DNA from: Lactifluus volemus
Lineage: Eukaryota > Basidiomycota > Agaricomycetes > Russulales > Russulaceae
Direction: 5' to 3'
Assembly: GCA_022376515.1 (NCBI GenBank)
Contig: WTXI01000046.1
Span: 124,001 to 188,000 of the forward strand
DNA length: 64,000 bases
The notes beneath the pieces were generated by a model. It saw only the letters and a list, made by a program, of their open reading frames with translations, had not been told where the DNA came from and ran no database searches. The position numbers and the translations under genes are program-made. Positions 32,885 to 44,353 of the stretch are shown in pieces. Numbering within the stretch: position 1 is the stretch's first letter; every line of letters begins with the position of its first letter.

Positions 32885-34560
32885 GCCACAACTCGACAAA
32901 CCCGAGGTAACCAAAATGCATCCAGAGACAAGAATGATGTCTTCCATGTGCTCTACGTTTGACTACTTCTCTTGTGCACATTCTTGTGCACATGCGGACT
33001 ATGATCTCGGATGTAGATTTATTTTAAGAACCAAAAAAAAATCAGTATTTTTATCCCGCAACATGTACCTATGACAAAGACGCGGTCTCCGGGGTACAGG
33101 ATTGTCTCAGGCGGCGGAGGGTGTCTAAAGTTAAGCTGGACGGAGGGATGGCTGTTGGGGGAGGGGCAGGCGAAGTAGACATCTACGTGGTAAAGCTGTA
33201 TGTAGGAGGACTAAGAGGAGACTAACCCGGGTTCCAGGTCTGTCTCGGGGCCATGCGAGCACCCGTCGTTTTGAGGAAAAGGGCCATTGCCGCACCGCCC
33301 TGGGTTGCCTAGGAGGACGGGGAGGGAGGAATCGCGGTCGATCGGGCGTAAGATTTCTTGGCGGGCGTTGGAGAAGAGCGTGCACTGCGAGACGACGTGG
33401 GCTACGGTCTGGAGAGGCGCTCCACATGGACAGGAGATGGGCTGGCCGGGGTGGAAGTGTGCTGCGTACGAGCCGATGAAGGCATGGCCGGTGATGAGCC
33501 TAACGAGCGTGGAGAAGACTGCGCGGTCGCAGCCTTTCGCACCTTGAATCACGGGGGGAGGGTTCCCAGTGGGGGGAGCGGGGAGGGCGATGTATTCTTG
33601 GGAAAGGCGGTCACTGTTCCGCCAACGGGCACCCCATTCCTCAATGAGGCCACTTTTGGCGACTTGTCGTTGGTAGCTGATGGTGTGAGGCTCTCGGTGG
33701 TTCGGTGGGAGGGGGAGCGAGGCGATCGTGTCGGTGAGGTGGCAGGTGCGTGCGAAGCCGACCAGAGACTTAAGTTGTGGGGCCCATGCTACGGCGATAC
33801 TGAGAGAGTGAGAGGAGATTGTCAGACGTTTGTTTGAAGGAGAGGGAGAAGGGTTGGCCTGGGTGTGGCTCAGGCTTAAGGATGGCCTCTATTGTCGAGG
33901 CGTTCGATGTGAGGAAAAGGACGCGAGTTGCGGGGAGGCCCGAGACGATGGTTTGAGCGAGAGAGATGCCCGTATCAAGGGCCACGAGGTCGGCGTCGAA
34001 GAGGGAGACGGTCTCTCACAGAGCACGTTCGGTGTGTCGAGCTTCTTTGCCTTCGGTGTAGGCCACCGCGGCCGCGATGCTGATTGGTGTGTCGTCGTCC
34101 CTGTGAGGGTACCACGGCAGAAGATTACCAGTTATGTGGTGGAGAAGGCTTCGTTTTTGAGAGCGGCGGAGTACGTTTTCCATTTTTCACCATGTCGGAC
34201 TTTGGTGTCGTGGGTGGGTGGGTCGCCCAAGTTCTTGCGGGGACGGCGTGAGTGCGAAGTCGAGGGCCGTGTGTGGGAACGAGGCCATGGCCGTGAGTCA
34301 GGAGCAGGTAGGGCGGTTGCGAGAGGGTGAGCATGGGAGAGTCTGTAGAGTCTAAGGGCAGAATTTTGTGACCAGCAATTTAATGCAGAGGTCAACAGGA
34401 AGGATGGCCATTAGTTGGTGTAATGGCTCCCGTGGCCCAATCTTGAAGGGGCCCCGAGACGATATGGATCGCTTAATTTTGGGCAGCTTGTAGTTGCTTG
34501 GTGAGCCCAATTGAATGTAGATTTCGAATGCCTTTGTACAAAGAGCGTCGGTGAGCTGAC
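32885..34560 (-). pseudogene. family X copy X4, split by a LINE
   Basis: Short X remnants on both sides of LINE copy L2: 32,885-33,020 (degraded 'HMEDIILVSGC' region) and 34,513-34,560. Most of the 5' half of the gene is deleted, so only about 50 bp remain before the promoter block of FB7. Confidence 0.75.
33021..34512 (-). mobile_element. 5'-truncated LINE, copy L2
   Basis: Same insertion as L1, with RNase H and Cys/His tail remnants on the minus strand ('RLITGHAFIGSYAAHFHPG', 'CPCGAPLQTVAHVVSQC'). Target duplication GGATGTAGATTT at 33,009 and GAATGTAGATTT at 34,513. Frames broken. Confidence 0.8.
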
Positions 34561-34672
34561 CGGGACGAAGTGGAAAGCTAAATGCCGTGGCGCGCTATAC
34601 TGCTAAAATTATTAGGCCCAACCCTAGAAAGCACATGGTCCCCTGCGCCAGATATCATTGTCAACCCTAATC

Positions 34673-36396
34673 ATGGCCTCTCACCAGTACGTCTATCACA
34701 CCCACTAGCTGTGCCAAACGTGACTTGTCAATTCTCGGAATAGTCTTTACTCGGAAAAGATCCCCGCTCAGTTCGTCCCGCCTCTCCCTATCGATATGAT
34801 TCCTGCAATACTAACCCCATCTTAATTGCATAGCCTGAACTTTCCGATATCGGCAGATGGTATATTCGAAGCTGAAGGAGAGAAGGCCGAATGCGGTGCT
34901 GTCCTTCCTAATGGAAAATTAAATGAACAAAACCAGGAAGGTCTGTCCTACGTGCCCTATGATGTATGGAGTGTTGGTTGATTTACCTGGACGTAGTAAG
35001 GAGTGTCTCTCAATACGCGACAATTGAAAGGCTCCCCAATGAGGTTATCAGGGAAATATTCATCTTCGATCGACTCATTTCCATTTCCCGTCCACAAAGC
35101 TACTGGCCCCCAAGGCAGCCGTGGAAATGGCATAGGCTCGTCCACGTGTGTCGAAGATGGCGACATATTATCTTCGATTCGCCCCGCTCCCTTGACCTCC
35201 AGCTCTTCTGCACTTATGGGACGCCTGTGAAAAATAATTTAGATTGCTGGCCAGCTTTGCATATTGTCATGCAATATCGTCGAACTTGGAGGTTCTGGGA
35301 CAAAGACACCTACTTAATCCCAAATTCCGAGATCCCGGATGAAGACAACATAGTGGCGGCGCTCCAGAATTCGGATCGCATATGCAAAATACGGCTAGAT
35401 GTGACAGCTCCACTATTGGGAAAATTAACCACACTGCCACAAAAACCATTTCCCGTGCTAGAACACCTCGAGCTAGGGGCAGACACTGACTATGCCAGTG
35501 GGCTTATCCTTCCAAGTGAGTCTTTCGTAGGACCATTCCCGAAGCTACGTGTCCTCCATCTGGCCAGGGTTGCATTTCCGGCGCTCCAACGGGTTCTACC
35601 GTCGGCCAGGGATCTTGTTGAGCTTCATCTTGAATCACTACCGAGTAGTGGGTATATCACGCCAGCAGCGCTCCTCGATTTCCTGCCCATGATGATTCCC
35701 CTCAGAAGACTCTACCTTCATTTCCATTCCCCAATTTCTCGACCCATTTCAAGAGGATACCGCCGTGCACCTCAAGGCCGCGCGGTCCTCCTCGCTCTGA
35801 AATGGTTCACATTCCACGGAGTTAGCGAAGATTTGGAGTGCCTTTTATCCGGGATCGACGCCCCTGATATCTGGCGCATCAATGTAACATTCTTCAATCA
35901 GGCTACCATGTTTGATACCTCCCAGTTTCTCCAGTTCATTTCTCGCACACAAACGAAAATGTTGCATGATACGGCAAACTTGTTTTGTTTAGAGGACAAT
36001 ATTTCCATGACTCTTACTCAAGGAAGTGGGCCTCAAATAACGTTGGGGGTCCTATGTGTGCCGCTAGATTGGCAACTGTCCTGTATGGCAGAGATCTTCG
36101 CCGAACTTTATCCTATCGTCCGTGATATCCGAAGCTTTCACATCAACGAAATTCCAAGCGACTCAGTGCAAGATGGCGTGGACCCTTCTCCGTTGTTGGA
36201 GCTTTTCCGCCCTTTCATAAATGTAGAGGGGCTTTTTTTGCCTCACCACCTCGCATCGCACGTCAGGTATATCTTGGAACGGGAAGGGCTGCTGCCAAAT
36301 GTAATTGTGGCAACTCCTCTCGCGACACCCATAACGGAGCCTGGTTCAGACTTAGAGCTACTTTCGCTAACTCACTCCCCGTCTCTCCAATCGTAA
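34673..36396 (+). CDS. F-box protein (FB7)
   Basis: Exons 34673-34686, 34834-34940 and 34997-36396, 506 aa. The second donor is GTCTGT, not GTATGT, shared with FB8 and FB12. F-box 'IERLPNEVIREIFIFDRLIS', 'LVHVCRRWRHIIFDSPRSL'. A family-variable loop reads 'RTWRFWDKDTYLIPNSEIP'. The body has 'SSGYITPAALLDFLPMMIPL', 'WRINVTFFNQATMFDTSQ' and 'DWQLSCMAEIFAELYPIVRD'. The tail ends 'LTHSPSLQS'. Intact. Closest to the 5' half of FB12. Confidence 0.87.
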
Positions 36397-37530
36397 GGTC
36401 TGACTGACCGCTTCTCTAGGAATCACTCCTTTTCGTCTCTCTTCACTCGTGCAGCCCGCTTTTCCTCTCAACCCTCCACCCCTTGCTCTACTACCTTGGC
36501 TTTGTTTGCGGCAAATCTCCACCCTCTGCGCGCCCCAAGCCACTATCTTCATACCCCTTTCCCACTTTCACTCCCCACGACCATGCCTTGCGCCCGCTCT
36601 TTGATGCACCACCAGGTGCGGCGTTCACTTCGACCAAAGTTCCAATCCTGCTACTTGACTTGTGTCTCGAATTTCTTCATAGTTCTATCCTCCCTCCTTT
36701 TGTTCCTCCATTATTATGAATCTCTGCATCGTCTTCCGGTATCGAACTGCAACATGTAACTGTACGGATTGCTCTTGTTTTACTTACTATAACTTTCTCT
36801 TCAGCTCCCATCTCCGTTCCGGTCCTCTCTTTGTACTGTTACCCTTTGCTCAGGGATCGTTCCCTTCCATATAAACCATCTGATTGCGTGCTCATGTCTC
36901 GCGATACTTCAAGTTGTATTGGATTCACATACTCACCCTCATGTCTATACTAACGCCTCTACATCACTTGTTGCCAAATATCCGGATATCGCCTTACACC
37001 GCCAGAGAGAACACTAGATCGAAGTCACAGATGAGTATGTGTTCTCCAGTCCTTTCCTTGATCAGGAGTGGGAAGCCACCTGGCCAACGGGGAACGAGTC
37101 TGTGTTGTCCAACAAGTCAAGGGTGGGAGCCCTGTGTCTCACGAGTACTTTTGGTTGCCTCCGCGGGGGACTCGGATGCACTCGTATAGCGAGAGGGGAG
37201 GGACCAACCTGAGAGGGCCATGCGATGCAACAAACTTAGGCTTGTCCGCATAGAACTGTACTAGAGCGCACAGTATCGCCTGCCGAAGAGTTGACAGGAC
37301 AAAGTCGTGGTGCATTTCCAAGTGCGGCAGTCTTTTGGATAGAAGGAGGATTACTTGGGGGAATAAGTATCGGGTGGGCTGTGGCACAGCCAGGTTGTCG
37401 TCAGTCATGTCTCTCAGGGTATAACACGGATCCACAGTAGACTTTGCTTTCTTTGGATGGGTGTGCATCAAGGATACTACTTAGGATCCCTACAGACAGA
37501 CGTCGAACTAGGATATGAAAACATCCACCA
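36397..37530. repeat. array spacer after FB7
   Basis: Spacer unit as after FB4. Its last bases (to A37530/T37531) give the empty site for the Helitron that interrupts the paralogous spacer at 61,158. Confidence 0.7.
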
Positions 37531-37610
37531 TAACTTGACGAACCCAGACGCACATGGAATGTAACAGCTGCCCATGAGGTAATCAAAATGCCGAATGATG
37601 TCTTCCACGT

Positions 37611-37755
37611 TGGAATGGGGATTAGGGACAGCGGGGTCAGGACGACAGCGTGGGAAGCGTAGCGGACATTTACAGTTACCCGACGCTGAGATAAGCACAG
37701 ACAACGCGGCTTCATCCCCAACCACTACATCCTCGAGGCAACGCCCGACCCTCCA
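37611..37755. mobile_element. small MITE-like insertion (possible)
   Basis: 145 bp absent from all other X copies. They read GATGTCTTCCATGTGCTC where this copy has the insert between two ACGT tetramers (37,607-37,610 and 37,756-37,759). Ends TGGA...TCCA form a short inverted repeat. No coding capacity. The size and a 4-bp flanking duplication fit a non-autonomous DNA element, but the terminal repeats are very short. Confidence 0.45.
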
Positions 37756-37821
37756 ACGTGCTCTATGTTCAGATACTTCTCTTGTTTAAATGCGAACCAT
37801 ATAATCTCAAGAAGTAGATTT

Positions 37822-39373
37822 ATTTATTTAAAAAAAAAAAAAAACAGTATTTTTATCCGCAAATGTACCTATTACAAAGAAGCGGTCCCCGGGGTACAAG
37901 TTGGATCAGGCGGCAGAGTGTGGTAAAGTTAAGCTGGACGGAGGGATGGCTGTTGGGCAGACGAAGTAGACAAGAATGAACTATCTACGTGGTAAAGCTG
38001 TATGTAAGAGGGCTAAGAGGATATTAACCCGGGTTCCAGGCCTGTCCCGGGGCCATGCGTCGTTTTGAGGAAAGGGGCCATCGCCGCACTGCCCTGGGCT
38101 ATGCTTAGGAGGACGGGGAGGGAGGAGTCGCGGTCTATCGGGCGTAAGATTTCTTGGCGGGCGTTGGAGAGTGTGCACTGCGAGACGATGTGGGCTACGG
38201 GCTGGAGAGGCGCTCCGCATGGACAGGAGACGGGCTGGCCCGGGTGGAAGTGTGCTGCGTACGAGCCGGTGAAGGCATGGCCGGTGAGGAGCTTAACGAG
38301 TGTGGAGAAGACTGCGCAGTCGCGGCCTTTCACACCTTGAATGACGGAGGGAGGTTTCCCAGTGGGGGGAGCGGGGAGGGTGATGTATATTTGGGAAAGG
38401 CAGCCACTGATCCGCTAGCGGGCACCCCATTTCTCAATGAGGCCGCTTTTGGCGACTTGTCGTTGGTAGCTGATGGTGAGAGGCTCTCGGTGGTTCAATG
38501 GGAGGGGGCGCCAAGCGACCGTGTCGGTGAGGTGGTAGCCGCGTGCGAAGCCGACCAGAGACTTGTGTCGTGGGGCCCATGCTGCGGTAATACTGAGGTG
38601 CCTGTGGAGTGAGAGGAGATTGTCAGAGGTTTGGTTGAAGGAGAGGGAGAAGGGTTGGCCTGGGTGTGACCAAGGCTTAAGGATGGCCTCTATTGTCGAG
38701 GCGTTCGATGTGACGTGAGTTGCGGGGAGGCCCGAGACGATGGTTTGAGCGAGAGAGATGCCCATAGCAAGGGCCGCAAGGTCGGCGTCGAAGAGGGAAA
38801 CGGTCTTTCCCATAGCACGTTCGGTGTGTCGAGCTTCTTTGCCTTCGGTGTAGGCCACCGCGGCCGCGATGCTGATTGGCGTGTCGTCGTCCTGTGAGGG
38901 TACCACGGAAGAAGATTACTAGTTGTATGGGTGAGTTGGAGAAGGCTTCGTTTTTGAGAGCGACGGAGTACGTTTTCGATTCTTCACCATGTCGGACTTT
39001 GGTGTCTCAGGTGAGTCGGTCGCCCCAGTTGCTGAGGTTCCGGGGGGCGGCGCGGGTGCGCAGTCGAGGGCCGTGTGTGGGAATGAGCTGGGCCATGGCC
39101 GTGAGTCGGGAGCAGGTGGGGCAATTGCGAAGGGGTGAGGATGGGAGAGAAAGGTCCGCCGGGAGATGGGAGGACCACCCTTCGCCTAGGCGTTTTAAAA
39201 GCTGGCTCTTTCGGGGGAGTCTGTAGAGTCTAAGGGCAGAATTTTGTGATCAGCAATTTAATGAGGAGATCAACAGGAAGGATGGTCATTACTTGGTGTA
39301 ATGACTCCAGGCCCCCGAGGTGATACGGATAGCTTCATTTTCGGCAGTTTGTAGTTGCTTGGTGAACCCAATC
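37822..39373 (-). mobile_element. 5'-truncated LINE, copy L3
   Basis: Same element and site as L1. RNase H and Cys/His tail on the minus strand ('LTGHAFTGSYAAHFHPGQPV', 'CPCGAPLQPVAHIVSQC'). Flanked by GAAGTAGATTT and AGATGTAGATTT. A-rich/T-rich tail at 37,822-37,845. Confidence 0.78.
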
Positions 39374-39552
39374 AGATGTAGATTTCCAACGCCTTTGTAC
39401 GAAGAGCGTCTGCGCTGACCAGGGACGAAGTGGAAAGCTAAATGGCGTAGGCGCGCTAAACTGCTAAATAAGTCCCAAATTATTAGGCCCGGCCCTAGAA
39501 AGCGTACACATACAGTAGCCCTCTGCGCCAGATATGATTGTTGACCCCAATC

Positions 39553-41698
39553 ATGGCCTCTCATCAGTACGTCTATCACACTCACTAGTTGTGCCAAAAG
39601 TGACTTATCAATTCTTGGAATAGTCTTTACTCCACTCCGTTCGTCCCGCCTCTCCCTATCGACCTGAGCTTTCCGATATCGGCAGATGGTATATTCGAAG
39701 CTGAAGGAGATATGGCCGAATGCGGAGCTGTCCTTCCTGACGGAAAATTAAATGAACAACACCAAGAAGGTCTGTCTTACATGCCCCATGATGTGTAGAG
39801 TGTTGATTAACCTGGGTGTAGTAAGGAGTGTCTCTCAGTACGCGGCAATTGAAAGGCTCCCCAATGAGGTTATCAGGGAAATGTTCATCTTCGATCGACT
39901 CATTTCCATTTTCCTTCCACAAGGCCACTGGCCCCCAAGGCAGCTGTGGAACTGGCATAGGCTCATCCACGTGTGTCGAAGATGGCGACATATTATCTTC
40001 GATTCACCCCGCTCCCTCAACCTGCAGCTCTTCTGCACTCATGGGACGCCTGTGAAGAATAATTTAGATTGCTGGCCAGCATTGCCTATTGTCATGCAAT
40101 ATCCTCAAAGCTCGACATCCTTTAACTACTCAAACCCAATTTCCGAGATCTCGGATGCAGACAACATAATGGCAGCGCTCCAGCATTCGGATCGCATATG
40201 CAAAATACGGCTAAATGTGACAACTCCACTCTTGGAAAAATTAACCACAGTACCACAGGACTCATTTCCCGCGCTTGAATCCCTCGAACTGGAGAGAGAA
40301 ACTGATAATGGGTTCATCCTTCCTGAGGAATCTTTCGTAGGACCATTCCCGAACCTACATGTCCTCCATGTGGCCAGGATTGCATTTCCGGCGCTCCGGC
40401 GGGTTCTACTGTCGGCCAGGGATCTTGTTGTGCTTCATCTTGAAGAACTACCGAGTAATGGGTATATCACACCAGCGGCGCTCCTCACTTTCCTGCCCGT
40501 AATGACTCGCCTCGAATCACTCTACCTTCATTTCCGTTCCCCCATTTCTCGACCCATCTTAGGAGGATACCGCTCTGCACCTCAAGGCCGCGCGGTCCTC
40601 CTCGCTCTGAAATGGTTTACATTCTACGGTGTTAGCGAAGATTTGGGGTGCCTTTTATCCGGGATCGACGCCCCTGGCATCGTGGACATCGATGTAACGT
40701 TCTTCAATCAGGCTACCATGTTTGATACCTCCCAGTTACTCCAGTTCATTTCTCGCACACAAACGCAAATGTCGCATGATACGGCAGAGCTGTCTTGTTT
40801 AGAGGACGACATTCCCATGACCCTTACTCAACGAGGAAGGCCGCATCGAATGATGTTGAGGGTCCTCTGTATGCAGCTAGATTGGCAACTGTCCTGTATG
40901 GCAGAGATCCTCGCCGAGCTTTATCCTATCGTCCGTGATATCCGAAGCTTTCACATCAACGCAATTCCAAGCGACTCAGTGCAAGATGGCGTAGACCCTT
41001 CTCCATTGTTGGAGCTTTTCCGCCCTTTCACAAATGTAGAGGACCTTTTTTTGCCTCACCACATCACATCGCACGTCACGTATATCTTGGAACGAGAAGG
41101 GTTGCTGCCCAATGCGCGTGTGACGACCGGCGACCCTTGGCCGCCGAGAGAACGCACCCTCCCCTTGCATCTCGCGCCGTGGCTGGTGCTTCCAACCTCT
41201 GACAAGCTACATGTCGTGTGGGACGTCTCAGAGCCTCCATCCAAGGCAAAGGGCATCTCAGGCAAGGACTTCTTTGTGGATATGAACGAGGCGTTCTCGT
41301 CCAATGTGACCGCGGTGTTTCCCGAGGCGGACGAGATCGTCGTCATTTGCAACACTGGCCTCGCACCGGACCTGATAGAGCCCATCAGGATCAAGAAGCA
41401 CAAGGTATCGTGTGGAGATGTGTTTTGGGCGATCTACGAGTACTTTCAACAGCCGATGTCGCCTGATGAGGTTGGCATCATCAAGAGTCGGTCGGAAGAT
41501 GACTATCGCACGTTGCTCGAGGCGTACCACCGTCGGTGCTTGCGCACGCCCGGTCTGGCGGATATCACCAGGCAACAAGGTGTGAAGCGCGTCGACTGCC
41601 TAGATGATTACACCGCCTGGTGGGGGATGTCGCCCATTTGGGCTGCGGATGGCACCTGGAGCCTACACCTCGATTTGATGCCGTCTTCTGGTGCGTGA
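39553..41698 (+). CDS. F-box protein fused to a C-terminal DUF6699 domain (FB8)
   Basis: F-box 'IERLPNEVIREMFIFDRLIS' with 'LIHVCRRWRHIIFDSPRSL', the family body, then after 'LLPNARVTTGD' about 195 residues replace the short tail: 'DKLHVVWDVSEPPSKA', 'VTAVFPEADEIVVICN', 'CGDVFWAIYEYFQQPMSPDE', 'EAYHRRCLRT', 'GVKRVDCLDDYTAWWGM', 'DGTWSLHLDL'. That is the DUF6699 pattern. The fusion is in one open exon. The usual intron 1 acceptor (..CCATAG) is deleted here. An alternative GGAATAG acceptor restores the frame: exons 39553-39566, 39624-39769 and 39822-41698, 678 aa. A start at 39,712 would give 644 aa. This is the only undamaged F-box/DUF6699 fusion in the window; FB5 and FB10 are deleted versions. 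Confidence 0.82.
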
Positions 41699-42174
41699 TA
41701 AGATCATCTATGTTTCTCTTTGGGCTCGAAATACCCCGCGACTCACAGATATCGTCTGATGTTCGTCCGTCGTTGCTCAAAAAGGGTGGAACCGTATGTT
41801 GATAGGTCCGAATCATCATGCTGTTTGGTTACTCTCTACGCGTCCATCCGTTTTTGGGTTTTGTTGTACTGTACTAGTGTTGACCCGTGCTGCGCACGGG
41901 GACCAAGGCACAGGTGTTGGAAGAATGCAATGTATTCTAAGTGACTAGAGAAGTACATGAGGCTACAGTAGCAAGTTGAGTGTTATGTCGAGAAACGTGT
42001 ATTTTGTTGGAGACACAGTGTGAGTCAGCGACGTTTCCAACTGACATGAGGAAAACTGGCTTGACCTTAAATTAGACAAGCTGAAGTTCGAGCTTATGGC
42101 ACGAACACCAGCTTGTTGGGGGCTGCACCCCCAAACCCCCGCCGTCATTGCAAACCTAAGTCTCCCGTCCCTAA
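41699..42174. other. FB8 3' flank
   Basis: Non-coding region between the FB8 stop and X6. The same sequence, inverted, is found at 25,850-26,290 and 50,130-50,570, which shows that this is the parental orientation. It holds short TTGGAAACGTC-like stretches but no gene. Confidence 0.5.
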
Positions 42175-42775
42175 GTGCTTTGGATCTCAAATAAATGTTC
42201 GCTTCCAGAGTCATCGTGGAATACAGTAGTTGCCCATGAGGTAACCAAAAGTGCATCCAGGACGAGAATGATGTCTTCCATGTGCTCTACGTCTTGATAC
42301 TTCTCTTGTGCGAACGCAAACCATATGATCTCGGATGTAGACTTCGACTGGCTTTGTACAAATAGCGTCTGTGTGCTAGCCACGACAGGGATGGTCAAAT
42401 GCACGCAACCTCTTCTTTCATGTATAATTGACGGTCGTATTGCTTAAGAGACGTGCAGCCGGTAAGGGAGTGATGGATGCTGATGCTGAGGTAGAAATAT
42501 CACTCACTCTCTGTGGGGAGGGTCCAGGTGTGGTCACATAACGCGAACAATAGGTTTCTTTGCCAAATATTGGTATACGAATACTCTGAAATGGACCATC
42601 GTTCACTTTCATATGGTCGTAAAGCTCTGGTTTAACAAGTTTGAGATTGAAAGGAAACTCACACGAAGGAAGCACGTTGAACATGCGTGTAAGTACCTCT
42701 CCATCTCGAATGTAACCAACGTCGCCGATTGATATGGGGTCATAGAGCTACTGGGGTCTGGCTCACAGCATAATT
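42175..42775 (-). pseudogene. family X copy X6
   Basis: X sequence without an internal LINE: 'FAFAQEKYQDVEHMEDIILV', 'FNLKLVKPELYDHMKVND', 'CSRYVTTPGPSP'. It shares with X2 and X7 the deletion of the N-terminal start. Frames broken. It is separated from FB9 by a second, independent LINE insertion. Confidence 0.75.
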
Positions 42776-42841
42776 GAATGCAGTTGAACTCGAAGGTTTT
42801 GGCAGTGGAAGAGAATTGCTCAGAGAAGCTAACCGATGTTC

Positions 42842-44072
42842 TTTTTTAAAAAAATCAGCATTTGAATCCCGCAACATGTGACTATGACAAAGACGCAGTC
42901 CCTAGGGGTACAGGATTGGATCAGGCGGCGGGGGAGTGTGGGTGAGGTATAACGTTGGGCTGGACGGAAGGATGGCTGTTTTGGGGCGGGAAGGGAGTAG
43001 AGAGTGGGTACTATCTACAGTGAGAAGGTGTACAATCTATCTAAGGGGACATCATCCTGGGTTCCAGGCTTCTCTCGGGGCTATGCAGGCGCGCGTCGCT
43101 TTCAGGAAGCGGGTCATGGCAGCACCACCTCGGCTGTGCCTAGGAGAACGGGGAGGGAAATATCGCGGTCGATCGGGCAGAGGATTTCTTGGCGGGCGTC
43201 TGTATACAGTGGGCAATGCGAGACCACATGGTCTACGGTCTGAAGGGGTGCCCCGCAGGGGCAGGATATGGGTTTCCCTGGGAAGAAGCGTGCGGCGTAG
43301 GAGCCAATGAAGGCGTGTCCGGTGATGAGCCGGACAAGGGTGGAGAAGACGGCGCGATCGCAGCCTCTTGAGCCTTGGATGACTGGGGGGGGGCTTACCG
43401 GAGGGGGGTTCGGGGAGGGCGATGTAAATTTGAGAGAGGCGGTCGCTATTCCTCCAGCGGGAGCACCACTCCTCGATGAGGCCGGTTTTTGCGAGCTGAT
43501 GTTGGTAGCTAATGGTGTAGGGCTCTCGAAGGTTTGGTGGGAGGGGGCGTGGGGCGGTCGTGTCTGTGAGGTGGCGCGCACGCGCGAAGCCGACCAGAGA
43601 CTTGTGGGGTGGGGCCCAGGATAACATGACATCCAGGGACCTGTGGAGTGGGAGGAGGTTGTCAGCGGTTTGTCTGAAGGAGAGTGAGAATGGTTGGCCT
43701 GGGTGAGGCCCAGGCTTGAGGATGGCCTCAATTGCTGAGGCGTTTGAGGTGAGGATGAGGATGTGGGTCGCTGGGAGTCCCACCAATATGGTTTGAGCGA
43801 GTGAGATCCCAGTGTCAAGGGCTGCAAGGTCAGTGTCGAAAAGGGAGACGGTCTTTCCCAGGGGGCGTTCGGAGTGGCGGACTTCCTTACCCTTTGTATA
43901 GGCGACCGCCGCTGCGATGCCTATCGGTGCGTCATTGTCTCTGTTTGTGTTAGTGAGGGCACCACGACAGAATATTACCAGTTTGGCGGATGGGGGGGTT
44001 GAGAACACTTCGTTTTTGAGGGTGGCAGCGTGAGTTTTCCGCTCGTCGCCATGTCGCACTTTGGCGTCCCGG
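42842..44072 (-). mobile_element. 5'-truncated LINE, copy L4 (independent insertion)
   Basis: Better preserved relative of L1-L3. A 335-codon frame (44,059-43,052) covers RNase H ('SLFDTDLAALDTGISLAQTI', 'ILILTSNASAIEAIL') and reaches the Cys/His tail in an adjacent frame ('RLITGHAFIGSYAARFFPGK', 'CPCGAPLQTVDHVVSHCPLY'). It sits between X6 and the FB9 promoter block, not inside X, so it is a separate insertion. The T-run at 42,842 marks the A-tail. Confidence 0.8.
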
Positions 44073-44085
44073 GTGTACCGAGCGC

Positions 44086-44353
44086 GCTAGACTGCTAAAT
44101 AAGTCCCGAATTATTAGGCCCCGGGCCGTCCCTAGAAATCGCGGGTCCCCTGCGACCCCAATCATGGCCTCTCACCAGTACGCCTATCACCTTCACTAGT
44201 TGAGCCAAAGGTAACTTATGAAGCGCGCTAGATGCTAAATAAGTCCCGAATTATTAGCCCCCGGGCCGTCCCTAGAAATCGCGGGTCCTCTGCGACCCCA
44301 ATCATGACCTCTAACCAGTACGCCTATCATCGTCGCTAGTTGGGCCAAAGGTA
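44086..44353 (+). repeat. tandem duplication of promoter and first exon of FB9
   Basis: Two successive copies, about 136 and 132 bp (44,086-44,221 and 44,222-44,353). Each has the GCTAAATAAGTCCCGAATTA block, the TTAGGCCC-like segment and a 14-nt ATG exon with a GTACGC donor (ATGs at 44,164 and 44,304). They differ at about a dozen positions. The gene therefore has two candidate first exons. Confidence 0.85.

Larger units (their letters stand above)
22560..37535. repeat. segmental duplication, copy A (about 15 kb)
   Basis: Gene order here is X2/LINE, FB5 remnant, inverted block, terpene cyclase, X3, FB6, X4/LINE, FB7, spacer. It recurs in the same order at about 46.9-61.2 kb. The two cyclase start codons are 24,278 bp apart. 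The predicted cyclase HAD regions differ at roughly 11 of 243 residues. The left border cannot be fixed because every module begins with a similar spacer. Confidence 0.8.
37531..39420 (-). pseudogene. family X copy X5, split by a LINE and a small insertion
   Basis: X remnants at 37,531-37,821 and 39,374-39,420 around LINE copy L3. The left remnant is further interrupted by a 145-bp insertion at 37,611-37,755. Little coding sequence is left. Confidence 0.7.

Noticed and set aside
36390..36420. GTAAGG...CTGAC...CTCTAG just after the F-box stops looks like a complete mini-intron of 29 nt.
   Set aside because: Far shorter than the 47-76 nt introns supported elsewhere, and the acceptor is lost in two copies.
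43114..43827. 237-codon minus frame inside LINE L4.
   Set aside because: Mixed-frame reading of the LINE. Only its Cys/His part is genuine element coding; it is covered by the L4 entry.
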